Assembly: GCF_004000745.1 (NCBI RefSeq)
Contig: NZ_BILV01000051.1
Location: forward strand, 1 to 47,896
DNA from: Paenibacillus barengoltzii NBRC 101215
GTDB taxonomy: Bacteria; Bacillota; Bacilli; Paenibacillales; Paenibacillaceae
Direction: 5' to 3'
DNA length: 47,896 nt
This document shows positions 24,426 through 33,352 of the stretch, one piece after another. A program made the position numbers and the translations under genes. The notes beneath the pieces were generated by a model. The model searched no databases and was not told where the DNA came from. It worked only from the letters and a program-made list of their open reading frames with translations. How positions within the stretch are numbered: position 1 is the first letter of the stretch; each line of letters starts with the position of its first letter.

Positions 24426-25595
24426 TTGATCAAGAAGGAAATCGCTTATATCCGCAAGCAATTCAAGCTGGATCATGAAAGACTAAGTATTTACGACATC
24501 CTGAACGTCTATATTATGAAGGAAACCAACGAAATCTATCATTTTGAGCGTACGCCATTTGAGCTGTTAGAGAGAGAGAAGCAGGAATTGCACATGGGCA
24601 ATTTCAAAAGACTGCTGTCCGGTGAATTGGATCAGAAGCTGTTCGAGGTCAAGTTCCAGGAGCATCCGGAAACGGACAAGCCAGCACAGGAACTGCTGCA
24701 TCAAGCTCTCGTAACCGGAGATGCCGACGAGTGGCATGATTTGATGCTTCTGCTGGTGGAGAAAATGCTGGAGGATACGACGTATGAACGGGATACGGTG
24801 ATCACCTTCGTACGTGGCCAATACTACAAGCCCACCAAGGAGCGCAATGAAGAAGCCGAGGAGAGCGAAACCGATGAAATGTTTGCCAATCCGTTTATTT
24901 TGTGCAGCATCAATTCGACCGAACCCCAACGCAAAACGCTGATGTTCGATTATGTCGAACGCGAGTTTAAGTACAACGTGATCGTTGATCCGATCATCAA
25001 GCTGCGCTCGCCGGAGCAAGGCTTCTTCTACCCCAGCATCACCGACGGCTTCTCGGATGTGAATCGGGTGCTCTATTGCGCGGGAAAGGCTAATGATCCC
25101 AATCAACATTTTATCGATCAGGTCCTGAACGCTGAGAAGACGGTAACCGCGCTGGAAGAGAGAGCGATCTTCGAGGAAATCGTCAAGGAAGTTGCCGGTG
25201 ATCAGCTCGACGCCTCCACGATTGCAAGCGTGTATGAGGAAATTCAGCAGGTGATTGAAACCCATGAGGAGGAAGAACCGCCCAAGCTGGATTATCGGGA
25301 TGTGGAACGTGTGCTAACCGCCAGCGGAGTGGAGAACGTGACGACAGAAAAAGTCGAGCTGGCCTACCAAACGGTAATTGATGACAAGAACTATGAAATC
25401 AAAGCAAGCAGCGTTGTTCCGAAGTTTACGTCCAAATCAATCAAGATCGAAACGAAGGTGGCCACGATCTCGGTCAGCCCTCAAGATTTAAAGTACCTGA
25501 AGCAAGTCAATTATCATGGAAAACGCTGCATTCTAATCGAAGTGGATGAGGATGCGGTGATTGAAGGGTTTACCCTAAGCACAGAAGAACTATAG
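24426..25595 (+). CDS. DUF4317 family protein
   Basis: A 389-aa soluble acidic protein of unknown function. It matches the DUF4317 family from its first residues (KKEIAYIRKQFKLDHERL, YDILNVYIMKE) and in FVRGQYYKPTK. TTG at 24426 is taken as start because AAAGGGGAA lies 6 nt before it; a TTG 18 nt upstream is also in frame. No signal peptide or membrane segment is visible, and the C-terminal third is rich in Glu and Val. It is the first gene of an operon with a DUF4256 gene and a spermidine-synthase-like gene. No catalytic residues can be assigned. Confidence 0.85.
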   Translation: MIKKEIAYIRKQFKLDHERLSIYDILNVYIMKETNEIYHFERTPFELLEREKQELHMGNFKRLLSGELDQKLFEVKFQEHPETDKPAQELLHQALVTGDADEWHDLMLLLVEKMLEDTTYERDTVITFVRGQYYKPTKERNEEAEESETDEMFANPFILCSINSTEPQRKTLMFDYVEREFKYNVIVDPIIKLRSPEQGFFYPSITDGFSDVNRVLYCAGKANDPNQHFIDQVLNAEKTVTALEERAIFEEIVKEVAGDQLDASTIASVYEEIQQVIETHEEEEPPKLDYRDVERVLTASGVENVTTEKVELAYQTVIDDKNYEIKASSVVPKFTSKSIKIETKVATISVSPQDLKYLKQVNYHGKRCILIEVDEDAVIEGFTLSTEEL

Positions 25596-25628
25596 TGGTG
25601 GAATCGATCACTTTATGAAGGAGGCTTC

Positions 25629-26198
25629 ATGATGAATAACGAACCAAAGGACTTGTTGCCAGAACAACGTGAACAGTTGCTCCAAACTTTGCAAGCCCGC
25701 TTTGAGAAAAACATGAATCGCCATCCCGAGTTGACATGGGCCGAGGTCCAAGTGAAGCTGGAGGCACAGCCCGATAAGCTGTGGTCGCTCCACGAAATGG
25801 AACGGACCGGCGGCGAGCCGGACGTGATTGGATACGATGAGCAAACCAACCAATTCTTGTTCGTCGATTGTTCGGCGGAATCGCCTAAGGGCCGTAGAAG
25901 CGTCTGTTACGACCATGAAGCCCTGGAATCGAGAAAGCAGCATAAGCCCGAAGACAGCGCGATGAATATGGCGGCTGCTATGGGGATTGAGCTGTTAACG
26001 GAAGAGCAGTACCGAGAACTGCAGAAGCTGGGGAAATTTGATCTGAAAACCTCCAGTTGGGTGCAAACCCCTGCTTCCATTCGGAAGCTTGGCGGTGCCC
26101 TTTTCTGCGACCGTCGTTACGACACCGTCTTTGTGTACCATAATGGGGCAGAATCCTATTATGGCGCCAGAGGGTTCCGCGGGATGCTGAAGGTTTAG
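25629..26198 (+). CDS. DUF4256 family protein
   Basis: A 189-aa cytoplasmic protein of the DUF4256 family, function unknown. Family-like stretches are QLLQTLQARFEKNMNRHP, LHEMERTGGEPDVIG, FVDCSAESPKGRRSVCYD and LFCDRRYDTVFVYHNGA. The conserved Glu, Asp and Cys residues could suit a hydrolase, but this is not established. AAGGAGGC sits before the ATG pair at 25629/25632. The gap to the preceding gene is 33 nt and to the next 2 nt. Confidence 0.85.
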   Translation: MMNNEPKDLLPEQREQLLQTLQARFEKNMNRHPELTWAEVQVKLEAQPDKLWSLHEMERTGGEPDVIGYDEQTNQFLFVDCSAESPKGRRSVCYDHEALESRKQHKPEDSAMNMAAAMGIELLTEEQYRELQKLGKFDLKTSSWVQTPASIRKLGGALFCDRRYDTVFVYHNGAESYYGARGFRGMLKV

Positions 26199-26200
26199 AG

Positions 26201-27067
26201 ATGGAACACAACCGCGAGGACAATCACAAGCTTTTTGCTTTACTTAGCAGTTATCTTAACCATGCCCCCGATTTGATCGATGAGGCGGAGATTAACGAGC
26301 TCGTGCAGAGCGGCGTCTCGACCGAGTACGCCTTCAAGCTGCTGCTCGCCGCTAAGTTTGGGCTCGATATCCTGGAGACCCCTCAGGATCGGGAGATGTT
26401 TCATCAGTATTTTGACCCAATGCTTCATCAGTTGGATCCTGCAGAGTATGAGCATAACCCGTATTATCGGAGCATCCGCCTCCCCGCCGCCCAGATTGGC
26501 GACTGCGAATTGAAATACGAAAGCTACAAGCCATTTGAGGGATTCGTATGCAACGATATTGTGCAAACGGCGGATGGACGGCAGATTCCGCAGATCGGGT
26601 TCTTCCCGGTTGAATTCAAGTATCCGGCATTGCTGGAACAGGGACGAATCTGGATGACGGTGACGCCAAACGAGATCGCAACGATGAAGGAACCGATCGC
26701 GGATGCTTTTGGACGAGTTCTAACCTTTGGACTTGGTCTGGGCTACTACGCGTATATGGTTTCGGAAAAGGACAATGTGGACTGCGTGACGATTGTTGAG
26801 ATCAACGAAAATGTGATTCGATTGTTCCAGCAACACCTTCTTCCCCAGTTCCCGCATGCTGAGAAGATTCAGATCATCCAGGCGGATGCTTTCGAGTTTG
26901 CCCGCACCCGTCTGGCCCAGAAGGCTTATGACTATGTGTTCACTGATCTATGGCATGACGTATCCGATGGGATCGACCAGTATCTTCGAATGAAGCAAAT
27001 CGAACGACAGCATCCTAAGACTCATTTTTCGTATTGGATTGAAAAGTCGATTCAATGTTATCTATAA
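26201..27067 (+). CDS. Spermidine-synthase-like SAM-dependent methyltransferase
   Basis: A 288-aa protein. The C-terminal half has a Rossmann methyltransferase fold: LTFGLGLGYYAYMVSE (motif I), VTIVEINENVI (motif II acidic residue) and ADAFEF with YDYVFTDLWHDV (motif IV), as in spermidine synthases and related proteins. The N-terminal 130 residues are not recognised. The polyamine-binding gatekeeper segments of true SpeE are not obvious, so the reaction is open even though a speD gene occurs 11 kb away. It starts 2 nt after the DUF4256 stop and closes the operon. Confidence 0.75.
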   Translation: MEHNREDNHKLFALLSSYLNHAPDLIDEAEINELVQSGVSTEYAFKLLLAAKFGLDILETPQDREMFHQYFDPMLHQLDPAEYEHNPYYRSIRLPAAQIGDCELKYESYKPFEGFVCNDIVQTADGRQIPQIGFFPVEFKYPALLEQGRIWMTVTPNEIATMKEPIADAFGRVLTFGLGLGYYAYMVSEKDNVDCVTIVEINENVIRLFQQHLLPQFPHAEKIQIIQADAFEFARTRLAQKAYDYVFTDLWHDVSDGIDQYLRMKQIERQHPKTHFSYWIEKSIQCYL

Positions 27068-27076
27068 AGACATAAA

Positions 27077-27105
27077 AAAGAGAGGTGCGTCTGCATCTCT
27101 CTTCT
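27077..27105. terminator. Terminator between the DUF4317 operon and carD-like gene
   Basis: AAGAGAGGTGCG pairs with GCATCTCTCTT around TCT. The A6 run at its left gives a T6 tract on the minus strand, so it is strongest for the carD-like transcript and weaker for the plus-strand operon. Confidence 0.7.
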
Positions 27106-27134
27106 TCTATATATTAATTAATGAACACTGCTGA

Positions 27135-27635
27135 TCACTGTTTCACAGCAACCTTCTCCTCGACGGCCTGCAAGACATCATCGATGGAGATGTTCAACGA
27201 GATGGCCATCTCTTGAAATAAAGTATTCTCTATGCTCAACAACAGCTGGTTGTCTTGGTTGCCGAGCTTCTTATGATTTTCCTCGGACCATTGTTTCTTG
27301 CGCATCAACGTATTAGCTACCTTCGCGATTTCCTCTCGTTCTCCTGTCTTCACCATCGCGCTGTATTTGTGATGCCGTTCATGATTGTTATCGATCCATG
27401 GAATGCCTTGCTCCATAAACGAGTCAATTAAGGTCATCGCTTCCTCCGGCCCCATCAATTTCTGCAATTGCAAGGGCGCCTTATCAACCGGAATGCTGAT
27501 CTTCAAGGTCTCATTGCTTAGTGGATGCAATTCATAATAAGTCTTGGAAACCCCGGCCAGCGATTTCACGCAAACCTCGTCGATGCGGCAAACTCCATGC
27601 ACCGAATAACTGATCAAATCCCCCTCATGAAACAT
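27135..27635 (-). CDS. CarD/CdnL-family RNA-polymerase-binding regulator
   Basis: A 166-aa protein. Residues about 1-65 form the CarD_CdnL_TRCF RNAP-interacting Tudor-like domain (FHEGDLISYSVHGVCRID, TYYELHP, ISIPVDKA), and the rest is the helical C-terminal domain that contacts DNA at the -10 edge in CarD. Members stabilise open complexes at RNA polymerase promoters. Here it lies divergent from a MarR gene, and its own promoter is enclosed by two palindromes. That suggests inducible rather than constitutive expression, which is less usual for this family. GAGGCGGG precedes the ATG. Confidence 0.85.
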   Translation of the reverse strand: MFHEGDLISYSVHGVCRIDEVCVKSLAGVSKTYYELHPLSNETLKISIPVDKAPLQLQKLMGPEEAMTLIDSFMEQGIPWIDNNHERHHKYSAMVKTGEREEIAKVANTLMRKKQWSEENHKKLGNQDNQLLLSIENTLFQEMAISLNISIDDVLQAVEEKVAVKQ

Positions 27636-27660
27636 GGTCGTGATCCCGCCTCTCTATTTT

Positions 27661-27711
27661 GTCAACTAAGTTGACTATCAACAGTATACTCTTTTTTTGC
27701 AAAATTGTCAA
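27661..27711 (-). promoter_or_regulatory. carD-like promoter with flanking MarR-type operators
   Basis: On the minus strand TTGACA (plus 27706-27711), a 17-nt spacer and TATACT (plus 27683-27688) form a near-perfect sigma-A promoter. GTCAACTAAGTTGAC (27661-27675) lies just after the -10, and TTGTCAACTAAATTGACAA (27705-27723) covers the -35. Both palindromes share the GTCAACT arm, so one protein, most likely the divergent MarR, can block this promoter at both ends. Confidence 0.75.
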
Positions 27712-27746
27712 CTAAATTGACAATCTGCAATCGTTTTTTGTATAGT
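27705..27746 (+). promoter_or_regulatory. marR promoter sharing operator 2
   Basis: TTGACA (27717-27722), an 18-nt spacer and TATAGT (27741-27746) form the plus-strand promoter. Its -35 lies inside the 19-bp palindrome at 27705-27723, which also covers the divergent carD-like -35. This is the usual layout for an autorepressing MarR. Confidence 0.7.
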
Positions 27747-27786
27747 GTAGGAGAACTAGCAACCGGCACGGAAATGGAGGGATCCC

Positions 27787-28257
27787 ATGCATCCCAGATT
27801 TGAAACTCTGGATCTCATCGACCTGATCAGCGAACGTCATGTTCAGCTTCGCTCCATTCGCGAACAAGTGTGGAACGAACGGAACGAGATGTATATCTCC
27901 AACTCAGAATGGTTTATCATGGCCAGGATTTATCAGCAAAATCCCACGATATCTCAAGTGACCAGGCAAGTCGATATTTCCCGGCAGGCGACACATAAAT
28001 TCATCAAGAGCTTGGAAGCCAAAGGGCTGGTAGAGGTTATGCCCGCCCAGCATAATAAGAAGGAAAAAAGCTTGAGATTAACGCCTTTGGGCGAAAGCTG
28101 TTATGAGAAGAACACCACCATCAAGGCAGCGCTGGAACAGATCATTGCGGAAGCGTTGGGAGCCGAGCAGGTCGAAATGTTAAAGAAGCTGCTAAAGGCG
28201 GATTGGGGAAAGTTAAACGATCTTCACGACATGAAAAAAGGAAGGGAATCCTTTTAG
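27787..28257 (+). CDS. MarR-family transcriptional regulator
   Basis: A 156-aa winged-helix dimeric repressor. The DNA-binding region spans about 45-110: NPTISQVTRQVDISRQATHKFIKSLEAKG is the helix-turn-helix, and the wing ends in LRLTPLGE. N- and C-terminal helices form the dimer. No redox-type cysteine (as in OhrR) is visible in the usual position, so a small ligand is more likely than a thiol switch. GGAGGG lies 6 nt before the ATG. It is divergent from the carD-like gene with shared operators, and its terminator overlaps its stop codon. Confidence 0.9.
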   Translation: MHPRFETLDLIDLISERHVQLRSIREQVWNERNEMYISNSEWFIMARIYQQNPTISQVTRQVDISRQATHKFIKSLEAKGLVEVMPAQHNKKEKSLRLTPLGESCYEKNTTIKAALEQIIAEALGAEQVEMLKKLLKADWGKLNDLHDMKKGRESF

Positions 28258-28276
28258 AATCCCCTTCCTTTTTTTC
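28234..28276 (+). terminator. Intrinsic terminator overlapping the marR stop
   Basis: AAAAAAGGAAGGG pairs with CCCTTCCTTTTTT, with the marR TAG in the apical region, and ends in a T7 tract. Confidence 0.8.
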
Positions 28277-28379
28277 AATTACATCCCGACAAATACGTTG
28301 TGGCTGAGTGGACCCCAGTTCGAGCCGCCGTATCCATTCATTCCTTGCAGGCTGACGAAACAAGGGAGCACAATATGGG

Positions 28380-29261
28380 TTAGAGGCTAAATTCCTCCAT
28401 AAACTTCTGGGCTGCGGTAGTGAGCGGCACGTTCCGCATATTCATAATGCCCACCTGAGACGGCGGCAGCTCTACGTCCAGCTTGATTTCAAACAGCGAC
28501 CCCTCTTCCAGCTCCTTCGACACGAATTCCCGGGCCACATACGAAATGCCCAGTCCTTTCCGCGCCAATTCGATGAGCAAGTCGACGCTGCCAACCTCGA
28601 TTTCCGGCTTCAACTCATAGCCGTACTCATGAAACAGCTCCGTGATCGCCATGCGGGCGCGGCTGTTACGGGAAAACAAGATAAGCGGGTGCTCCAGCAG
28701 CGTCTCCAGTGAAATCACCTTGTCCTTGAGATTGGCATAGGCACAGCCAGCCACGAAGCAGTCTTGCAGCTGAATGCCCTCCCGCACCTCAATATGCGAA
28801 TCAACGATGGGCATCCGGGCGACACCTAGGTCGATTTTCCCCTCTTTCAAGTAACCCATAATCTCTGGAGTCGTCCCATGAAGCAACTGAATCCCGACTT
28901 CCGGATACCGGCGATGAAAATCCTCCAAATAAGGCAGCAAGTAATGCTTAAACAACGAGTCGCTGCCGCCGATCCGAAGTACGCCGGTCTCAAGGTTTTT
29001 GAGCTCGGCCATCTTCTTCTCCGCCAGGGAGATCAAAATTTGCGATTGCTCGATATACGAGTACAAGATCGCCCCTTCCTGCGTCAATGATACTCCCTTG
29101 GAGTTGCGGTAAAACAACGTGAGGCCGAAGCTTTCTTCCAGCTGTTTAATCGCATGGCTGACGCTGGGCTGAGTCAGGAATAATGCATTCGCTGCTTGCG
29201 TCAAACTGCCGGTTTTGGCTGCCCAATAAAACACTTTGTATAGCTCATAATTGTTTGTCAT
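28380..29261 (-). CDS. LysR-family transcriptional regulator
   Basis: A 293-aa LysR-type regulator. The N-terminal winged helix (1-60) has GSLTQAANALFLTQPSVSHAIKQLE, and the effector domain (about 90-290) is two Rossmann-like lobes (VLRIGGSDSLFKHYLLP, DLGVARMP, GLGISYVAREFV). It is closest in look to the CysL/CbbR-like group. It is transcribed divergently from zwf-tal-gnd with a 190-bp gap, the normal position for a regulator of that operon. Effector unknown; a sugar phosphate or redox signal is only a guess. The 122-bp gap between this gene and marR holds no convincing gene. Confidence 0.9.
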   Translation of the reverse strand: MTNNYELYKVFYWAAKTGSLTQAANALFLTQPSVSHAIKQLEESFGLTLFYRNSKGVSLTQEGAILYSYIEQSQILISLAEKKMAELKNLETGVLRIGGSDSLFKHYLLPYLEDFHRRYPEVGIQLLHGTTPEIMGYLKEGKIDLGVARMPIVDSHIEVREGIQLQDCFVAGCAYANLKDKVISLETLLEHPLILFSRNSRARMAITELFHEYGYELKPEIEVGSVDLLIELARKGLGISYVAREFVSKELEEGSLFEIKLDVELPPSQVGIMNMRNVPLTTAAQKFMEEFSL

Positions 29262-29451
29262 AAACCTGGTCTATAGCTCCTGTCAAATATATTAATTTCA
29301 CCTATGGTCATATTCGTATTATATTGGAGTCATTCCAAATAATCCATAGCTTCGAGGTGGGAATGGGCGAAGTCCTATCTTCCACGAACACAGATAACCT
29401 GTATTCAACGAATAGATAAATGGAAAGCTATGCTGAGAGGAGAGAAACTGG

Positions 29452-30984
29452 ATGGATGCCAATACGTTTGTATTGTTTGGGGCAACTGGGGATCTGGCAA
29501 AACGTAAAATTTACCCTGCCCTGTTTAACTTGTTTTTGGATGGAAAGCTGCCTGAGGTGTTTAGCGTCATCGGCTTGGGCCGCAGAGAATGGTCGGATGA
29601 GACCTTTAAGGCAAACATCGAACGATCTCTGCACAGCTTTTCCCGACGGGAAGCTAGCGATGCTGAGGCTGTGACTAAATTTCTCAGCTTCTTCCGCTAT
29701 CATGTCTTGGACGTCGATCGCAAGGAAGACTACCAAAGCTTGCTGAAGCTCATTGAAGAACGCGAACAGGCCCTAGGGGCGGAGCCCAATCGGTTATTTT
29801 ATCTGTCGGTTGGTCCAGAGCTGTTTGAGACGATTGCCAATCATATTCAAGACAGCGGACTCGGCGACACGAAAGGCTGGAAACGGCTTGTCATTGAAAA
29901 ACCGTTTGGCCGCGACCTGCAATCCGCTCGTGATTTCAATGCACAGTTAAGCAAAGCTTTCACTGAAGATGAAATTTTCCGCATCGACCACTACCTCGGC
30001 AAACCGATGGTACAGAAGCTTCATCTGCTGCAGCAAACGAATCCGGTGCTCCAGGCTTCCTGGAACAACCGCTATATCGCTAACGTGCAAATTACGGCCA
30101 GCGAAACCGTTGGCGTTGAGGAAAGAGCCGGGTATTACGACCATTCCGGTGCACTGCGCGACATGTTCCAAAATCATATGCTACAACTGCTGATGATGCT
30201 TGCCGCTCATCTGCCGAAAGGCGACGATTCGGAGCAAGTGCGCTCCAAGAAGAAGCATGTCATGCAATCGCTGGAGCCGCTGCTGCGTCAAGACGTCGCA
30301 ACCCAAGTGGTTCGCGGTCAATATACAAGCGGGACAATTCAAGGAAAACCGGTGGTTGGTTATAAAGACGAAGCCGGGATCCCGCAGGAATCCCAAAACG
30401 ATACCTTCATCGCAGCCAAACTGCAAATCGAAGATGACTTCTGGCGCGGGATTCCGATTTACATCCGTACCGGCAAACGCATGAAGGAGAAAGCAACTCG
30501 GATCGTCATTGAGTTCCGTGAACCGGTGAAGCAAGTCTCCAACACGAACAACGGCGGCAAACCGAATTTGCTTGTGTTCGAAATCAGTCCAAACGAGGGC
30601 ATTTACCTGCGCCTGAATACGGAAGGCGAAGCGCAGCAACAAGATCTCACGAAGGTGCTGATCGGCTCCCATAAGAGCGGCAGCGAAGTGCCTGAAGCCT
30701 ATGAGAACCTGATTTATGACGCGCTCCGCGGCGACTCTTCCTTCTTCGCGCATTGGGATGAAGTCGAGTTGTCCTGGAAATGGGTGCAACCCATCCTGGA
30801 TGCATATGCCGCAAATGAGGTGCCGTTATACCCATACCCTGCAGGCAGCTTCGGCCCGCAAGCGGCGCACGATCTGCTGGCCAAAGATGGGTTCGAGTGG
30901 TGGTTCGACCGTGAAAGCGAAGCGGCAACCTCCGCCAAAAATACCGGCAACACATCGTCTCAAGCGTCCTTATCCATTAAGTAA
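29452..30984 (+). CDS. zwf: Glucose-6-phosphate 1-dehydrogenase
   Basis: A 510-aa enzyme that oxidises glucose 6-phosphate to 6-phosphogluconolactone with NADP, entering the oxidative pentose phosphate pathway. The nucleotide-binding motif is LFGATGDLAKRK (8-19), VIEKPFG lies near 150, and the active-site motif RIDHYLGK (177-184) includes the catalytic His180. That motif is followed by Pro where many homologues have Glu. AGGAGAG lies before the ATG. tal follows after 67 nt and gnd after a further 48 nt, all in one direction, so NADPH- and pentose-producing steps are made together. The last 25 residues are a low-complexity Ser/Thr/Asn-rich tail. Confidence 0.96.
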   Translation: MDANTFVLFGATGDLAKRKIYPALFNLFLDGKLPEVFSVIGLGRREWSDETFKANIERSLHSFSRREASDAEAVTKFLSFFRYHVLDVDRKEDYQSLLKLIEEREQALGAEPNRLFYLSVGPELFETIANHIQDSGLGDTKGWKRLVIEKPFGRDLQSARDFNAQLSKAFTEDEIFRIDHYLGKPMVQKLHLLQQTNPVLQASWNNRYIANVQITASETVGVEERAGYYDHSGALRDMFQNHMLQLLMMLAAHLPKGDDSEQVRSKKKHVMQSLEPLLRQDVATQVVRGQYTSGTIQGKPVVGYKDEAGIPQESQNDTFIAAKLQIEDDFWRGIPIYIRTGKRMKEKATRIVIEFREPVKQVSNTNNGGKPNLLVFEISPNEGIYLRLNTEGEAQQQDLTKVLIGSHKSGSEVPEAYENLIYDALRGDSSFFAHWDEVELSWKWVQPILDAYAANEVPLYPYPAGSFGPQAAHDLLAKDGFEWWFDRESEAATSAKNTGNTSSQASLSIK

Positions 30985-31051
30985 CAGGGAATATGGAATT
31001 TCTTGTCCCTGATCGTTTAAATCTAAAAATTATAAATTTGGAGGGATCACG

Positions 31052-31717
31052 ATGAAATTTTTTGTTGACACAGCCAATCTGGAAGACATTCAAAAAGCCT
31101 ATAAAATCGGCGTCTTATCCGGGGTGACAACCAATCCTTCCCTCGTTGCCAAAGAAGGCGTTAAGTTCGAAGACCGCATCGAGGAAATTTTGAAAGCCGT
31201 CCCTGACGTGGAGTCCGTCTCTGCGGAAGTCACGCCGGACGCAGTGACGGCTGAAGAGATGATTGCCCAAGCGGAAGAACTGATCAAAATCAACAACAAT
31301 GATCCGCGGATCACGATTAAACTGCCAATGACGCTGGCTGGTCTTGAAGCCACCAAATATTTGGCGCAAAAGGGCGTCAAGACCAACGTCACCTTGATCT
31401 TTACGGTCAACCAAGCTTTGCTGGCCGCTCGTGCAGGGGCAACTTATGTATCGCCGTTCCTCGGCCGCCTGGATGATATCTCCGAAGACGGCGTGCAGCT
31501 GGTATCGAAAGTGGCAGAGCTGTTCCGGGTCCATAACCTGGATACGCAAATCATCGCCGCTTCTGTCCGCCATCCGGACCATGTGACCCGCGTGGCTCTG
31601 GCCGGAGCGCATATCGCAACTATTCCGTTCGCTGTCATTGCGCAACTGGCTAAACACCCGCTGACCGATCAAGGGCTGGAGAAGTTTGCAGCTGACTGGA
31701 AGAAATCCGTAAAATAA
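31052..31717 (+). CDS. tal: Transaldolase (small, TalC/fructose-6-phosphate-aldolase-like class)
   Basis: A 221-aa enzyme of the short transaldolase class. It has [13 protein letters not shown] at the start, [14 protein letters not shown], the Schiff-base lysine Lys90 in ITIKLPMT, and [12 protein letters not shown]. These enzymes exchange dihydroxyacetone units between sedoheptulose 7-phosphate and glyceraldehyde 3-phosphate; a minority are fructose-6-phosphate aldolases, which sequence inspection alone does not exclude. GGAGGGATCACG precedes the ATG. Its place between zwf and gnd links it to the pentose phosphate pathway and favours transaldolase. Confidence 0.93.
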   Translation: MKFFVDTANLEDIQKAYKIGVLSGVTTNPSLVAKEGVKFEDRIEEILKAVPDVESVSAEVTPDAVTAEEMIAQAEELIKINNNDPRITIKLPMTLAGLEATKYLAQKGVKTNVTLIFTVNQALLAARAGATYVSPFLGRLDDISEDGVQLVSKVAELFRVHNLDTQIIAASVRHPDHVTRVALAGAHIATIPFAVIAQLAKHPLTDQGLEKFAADWKKSVK

Positions 31718-31765
31718 GTGCTTTTCCCTATAGACTAGAGAGGATAGGTTTGGAGGTAAATAGAT

Positions 31766-33178
31766 ATGAAAAAACAACAAATCGGCGTGATTGGTCTCGC
31801 CGTCATGGGCAAGAATCTCGCGCTGAACATTGAAAGCAAAGGCTTCTCCGTTGCATTGTACAACCGCTCGCCGGAGAAAACCAAAGAACTGCTGGAAGAA
31901 GCGCCGGGCAAAAATTTCGTTGGCACCTACAGCATTGAGGAATTTGTGCAATCGCTGGAAACGCCGCGCAAAATTTTGATTATGGTTAAAGCCGGCAAGC
32001 CAACCGACGACACGATTAACCAACTGGTTCCTTACCTGGATAAAGGGGACATCCTAATCGACGGCGGGAACGCCCACTTCCCGGACACCCAACGCCGCAA
32101 CAAGCTGCTGGAAGCGCAAGGTATCCGCTTTATCGGTGCCGGTGTCTCCGGCGGTGAGGAAGGTGCGCTGAAAGGCCCGGCGATCATGCCAGGCGGACAA
32201 CGGGATGCCTACGAGCTGGTTGAACCGATCTTGACGGCGATTTCGGCCAAAGTGAACGGCGATCCTTGCTCCACCTACATCGGTCCAGATGGTGCCGGTC
32301 ACTACGTGAAGATGGTTCACAACGGGATTGAATACGGGGATATGCAGCTGATCGGCGAAGCCTACCATCTGTTGAAGGATGTTCTCGGGCTGAGCGTCGA
32401 TGAACTGCACAAGATTTTTACAGAATGGAACAACGGCGAGCTGGACAGCTACCTGATCGAAATCACCGCCGACATCTTTGGCAAGAAAGATCCAGCTACC
32501 GGCAAACCGATGGTAGACGTGATCCTGGACTCCGCCGGTCAGAAAGGCACTGGGAAATGGACGAGCCAAAGCGCCCTCGATCTGGGCGTACCGCTGTCGA
32601 TCATCACCGAGTCGGTGTTTGCCCGCTTTATCTCTGCGATGAAGAGCGAACGCGTGGCCGCCAGCAAACGGCTGAACGGTCCGGCTACGCAGCCGTATGA
32701 CGGCGATAAAGAAGCATTCATTGAAGCGGTACGCAAAGCGCTGTATGCCAGCAAGATCGCATCGTACGCCCAAGGCTTCGCGCAAATGCGCCTCGCTTCC
32801 GAAGAATATGGCTGGGATTTGAATTATGGCGCCATCGCAATGATTTTCCGCGGCGGTTGTATCATCCGGGCCCGCTTCCTGCAAAATATTAAAGATGCGT
32901 ACGACCGTGACCCGAATCTGAAAAACCTGTTGCTCGACGATTACTTCAAAAATGTTGTAGAGAACTACCAAGACGCTTGGAGACAAGTCGTTGCCACTGC
33001 CGTCACCCGCGGTATTCCGGTACCGGCCTTCTCCTCCGCTCTCGCGTACTACGACAGCTACCGTTCTGAACGGTTGCCAGCGAATCTGCTGCAAGCCCAA
33101 CGCGATTACTTCGGCGCCCATACGTTCGAACGCGTGGACCAAGAAGGTACCTTCCATTTCCAATGGTTGGATAAATAA
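31766..33178 (+). CDS. gnd: 6-phosphogluconate dehydrogenase, decarboxylating (NADP)
   Basis: A 470-aa enzyme producing ribulose 5-phosphate, CO2 and NADPH. The N-terminal Rossmann domain has [20 protein letters not shown] and YNRS; the catalytic lysine lies in [30 protein letters not shown] near the end contacts substrate. Length and motifs match the NADP-dependent GndA class. GGAGG precedes the ATG at 8 nt. It is the last gene of the zwf-tal-gnd operon, and a strong hairpin terminator follows. Confidence 0.97.
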   Translation: MKKQQIGVIGLAVMGKNLALNIESKGFSVALYNRSPEKTKELLEEAPGKNFVGTYSIEEFVQSLETPRKILIMVKAGKPTDDTINQLVPYLDKGDILIDGGNAHFPDTQRRNKLLEAQGIRFIGAGVSGGEEGALKGPAIMPGGQRDAYELVEPILTAISAKVNGDPCSTYIGPDGAGHYVKMVHNGIEYGDMQLIGEAYHLLKDVLGLSVDELHKIFTEWNNGELDSYLIEITADIFGKKDPATGKPMVDVILDSAGQKGTGKWTSQSALDLGVPLSIITESVFARFISAMKSERVAASKRLNGPATQPYDGDKEAFIEAVRKALYASKIASYAQGFAQMRLASEEYGWDLNYGAIAMIFRGGCIIRARFLQNIKDAYDRDPNLKNLLLDDYFKNVVENYQDAWRQVVATAVTRGIPVPAFSSALAYYDSYRSERLPANLLQAQRDYFGAHTFERVDQEGTFHFQWLDK

Positions 33179-33186
33179 AATATACG

Positions 33187-33217
33187 AAAGCCGCGAGGTT
33201 CTTCTCGCGGCTTTTTT
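33187..33217 (+). terminator. Intrinsic terminator of zwf-tal-gnd
   Basis: AAAGCCGCGAG pairs with CTCGCGGCTTT around GTTCTT, followed by T6. Confidence 0.9.
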
Positions 33218-33352
33218 ACTACGTTTTTGCACGGTCTAGCACAATGTTCCAAATCCAACCAATCGAGCACCTGCGCATGCGTTAAGGAGGAACTGCACCC
33301 GCTGATGTCGAAGCCTACATAAGCATTCTAGAACTTGCGAGGTGACGAAAGC

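Noticed and set aside
26201..27067. Annotation of the third DUF4317-operon gene as speE
   Set aside because: Only the methyltransferase-fold motifs are shared; the N-terminal part and substrate-binding segments of SpeE are not recognisable, and speD is 11 kb away.
28262..28379. Short minus-strand frame ending GGSNWGPLSHNVFVGM between marR and the LysR gene
   Set aside because: Only about 35 codons, only a GTG possible start, no ribosome-binding site, no family recognised, and it overlaps the marR terminator.
32054..33232. 392-codon open frame opposite gnd
   Set aside because: It is an antisense shadow of a highly conserved gene with biased codon use; composition is not protein-like.
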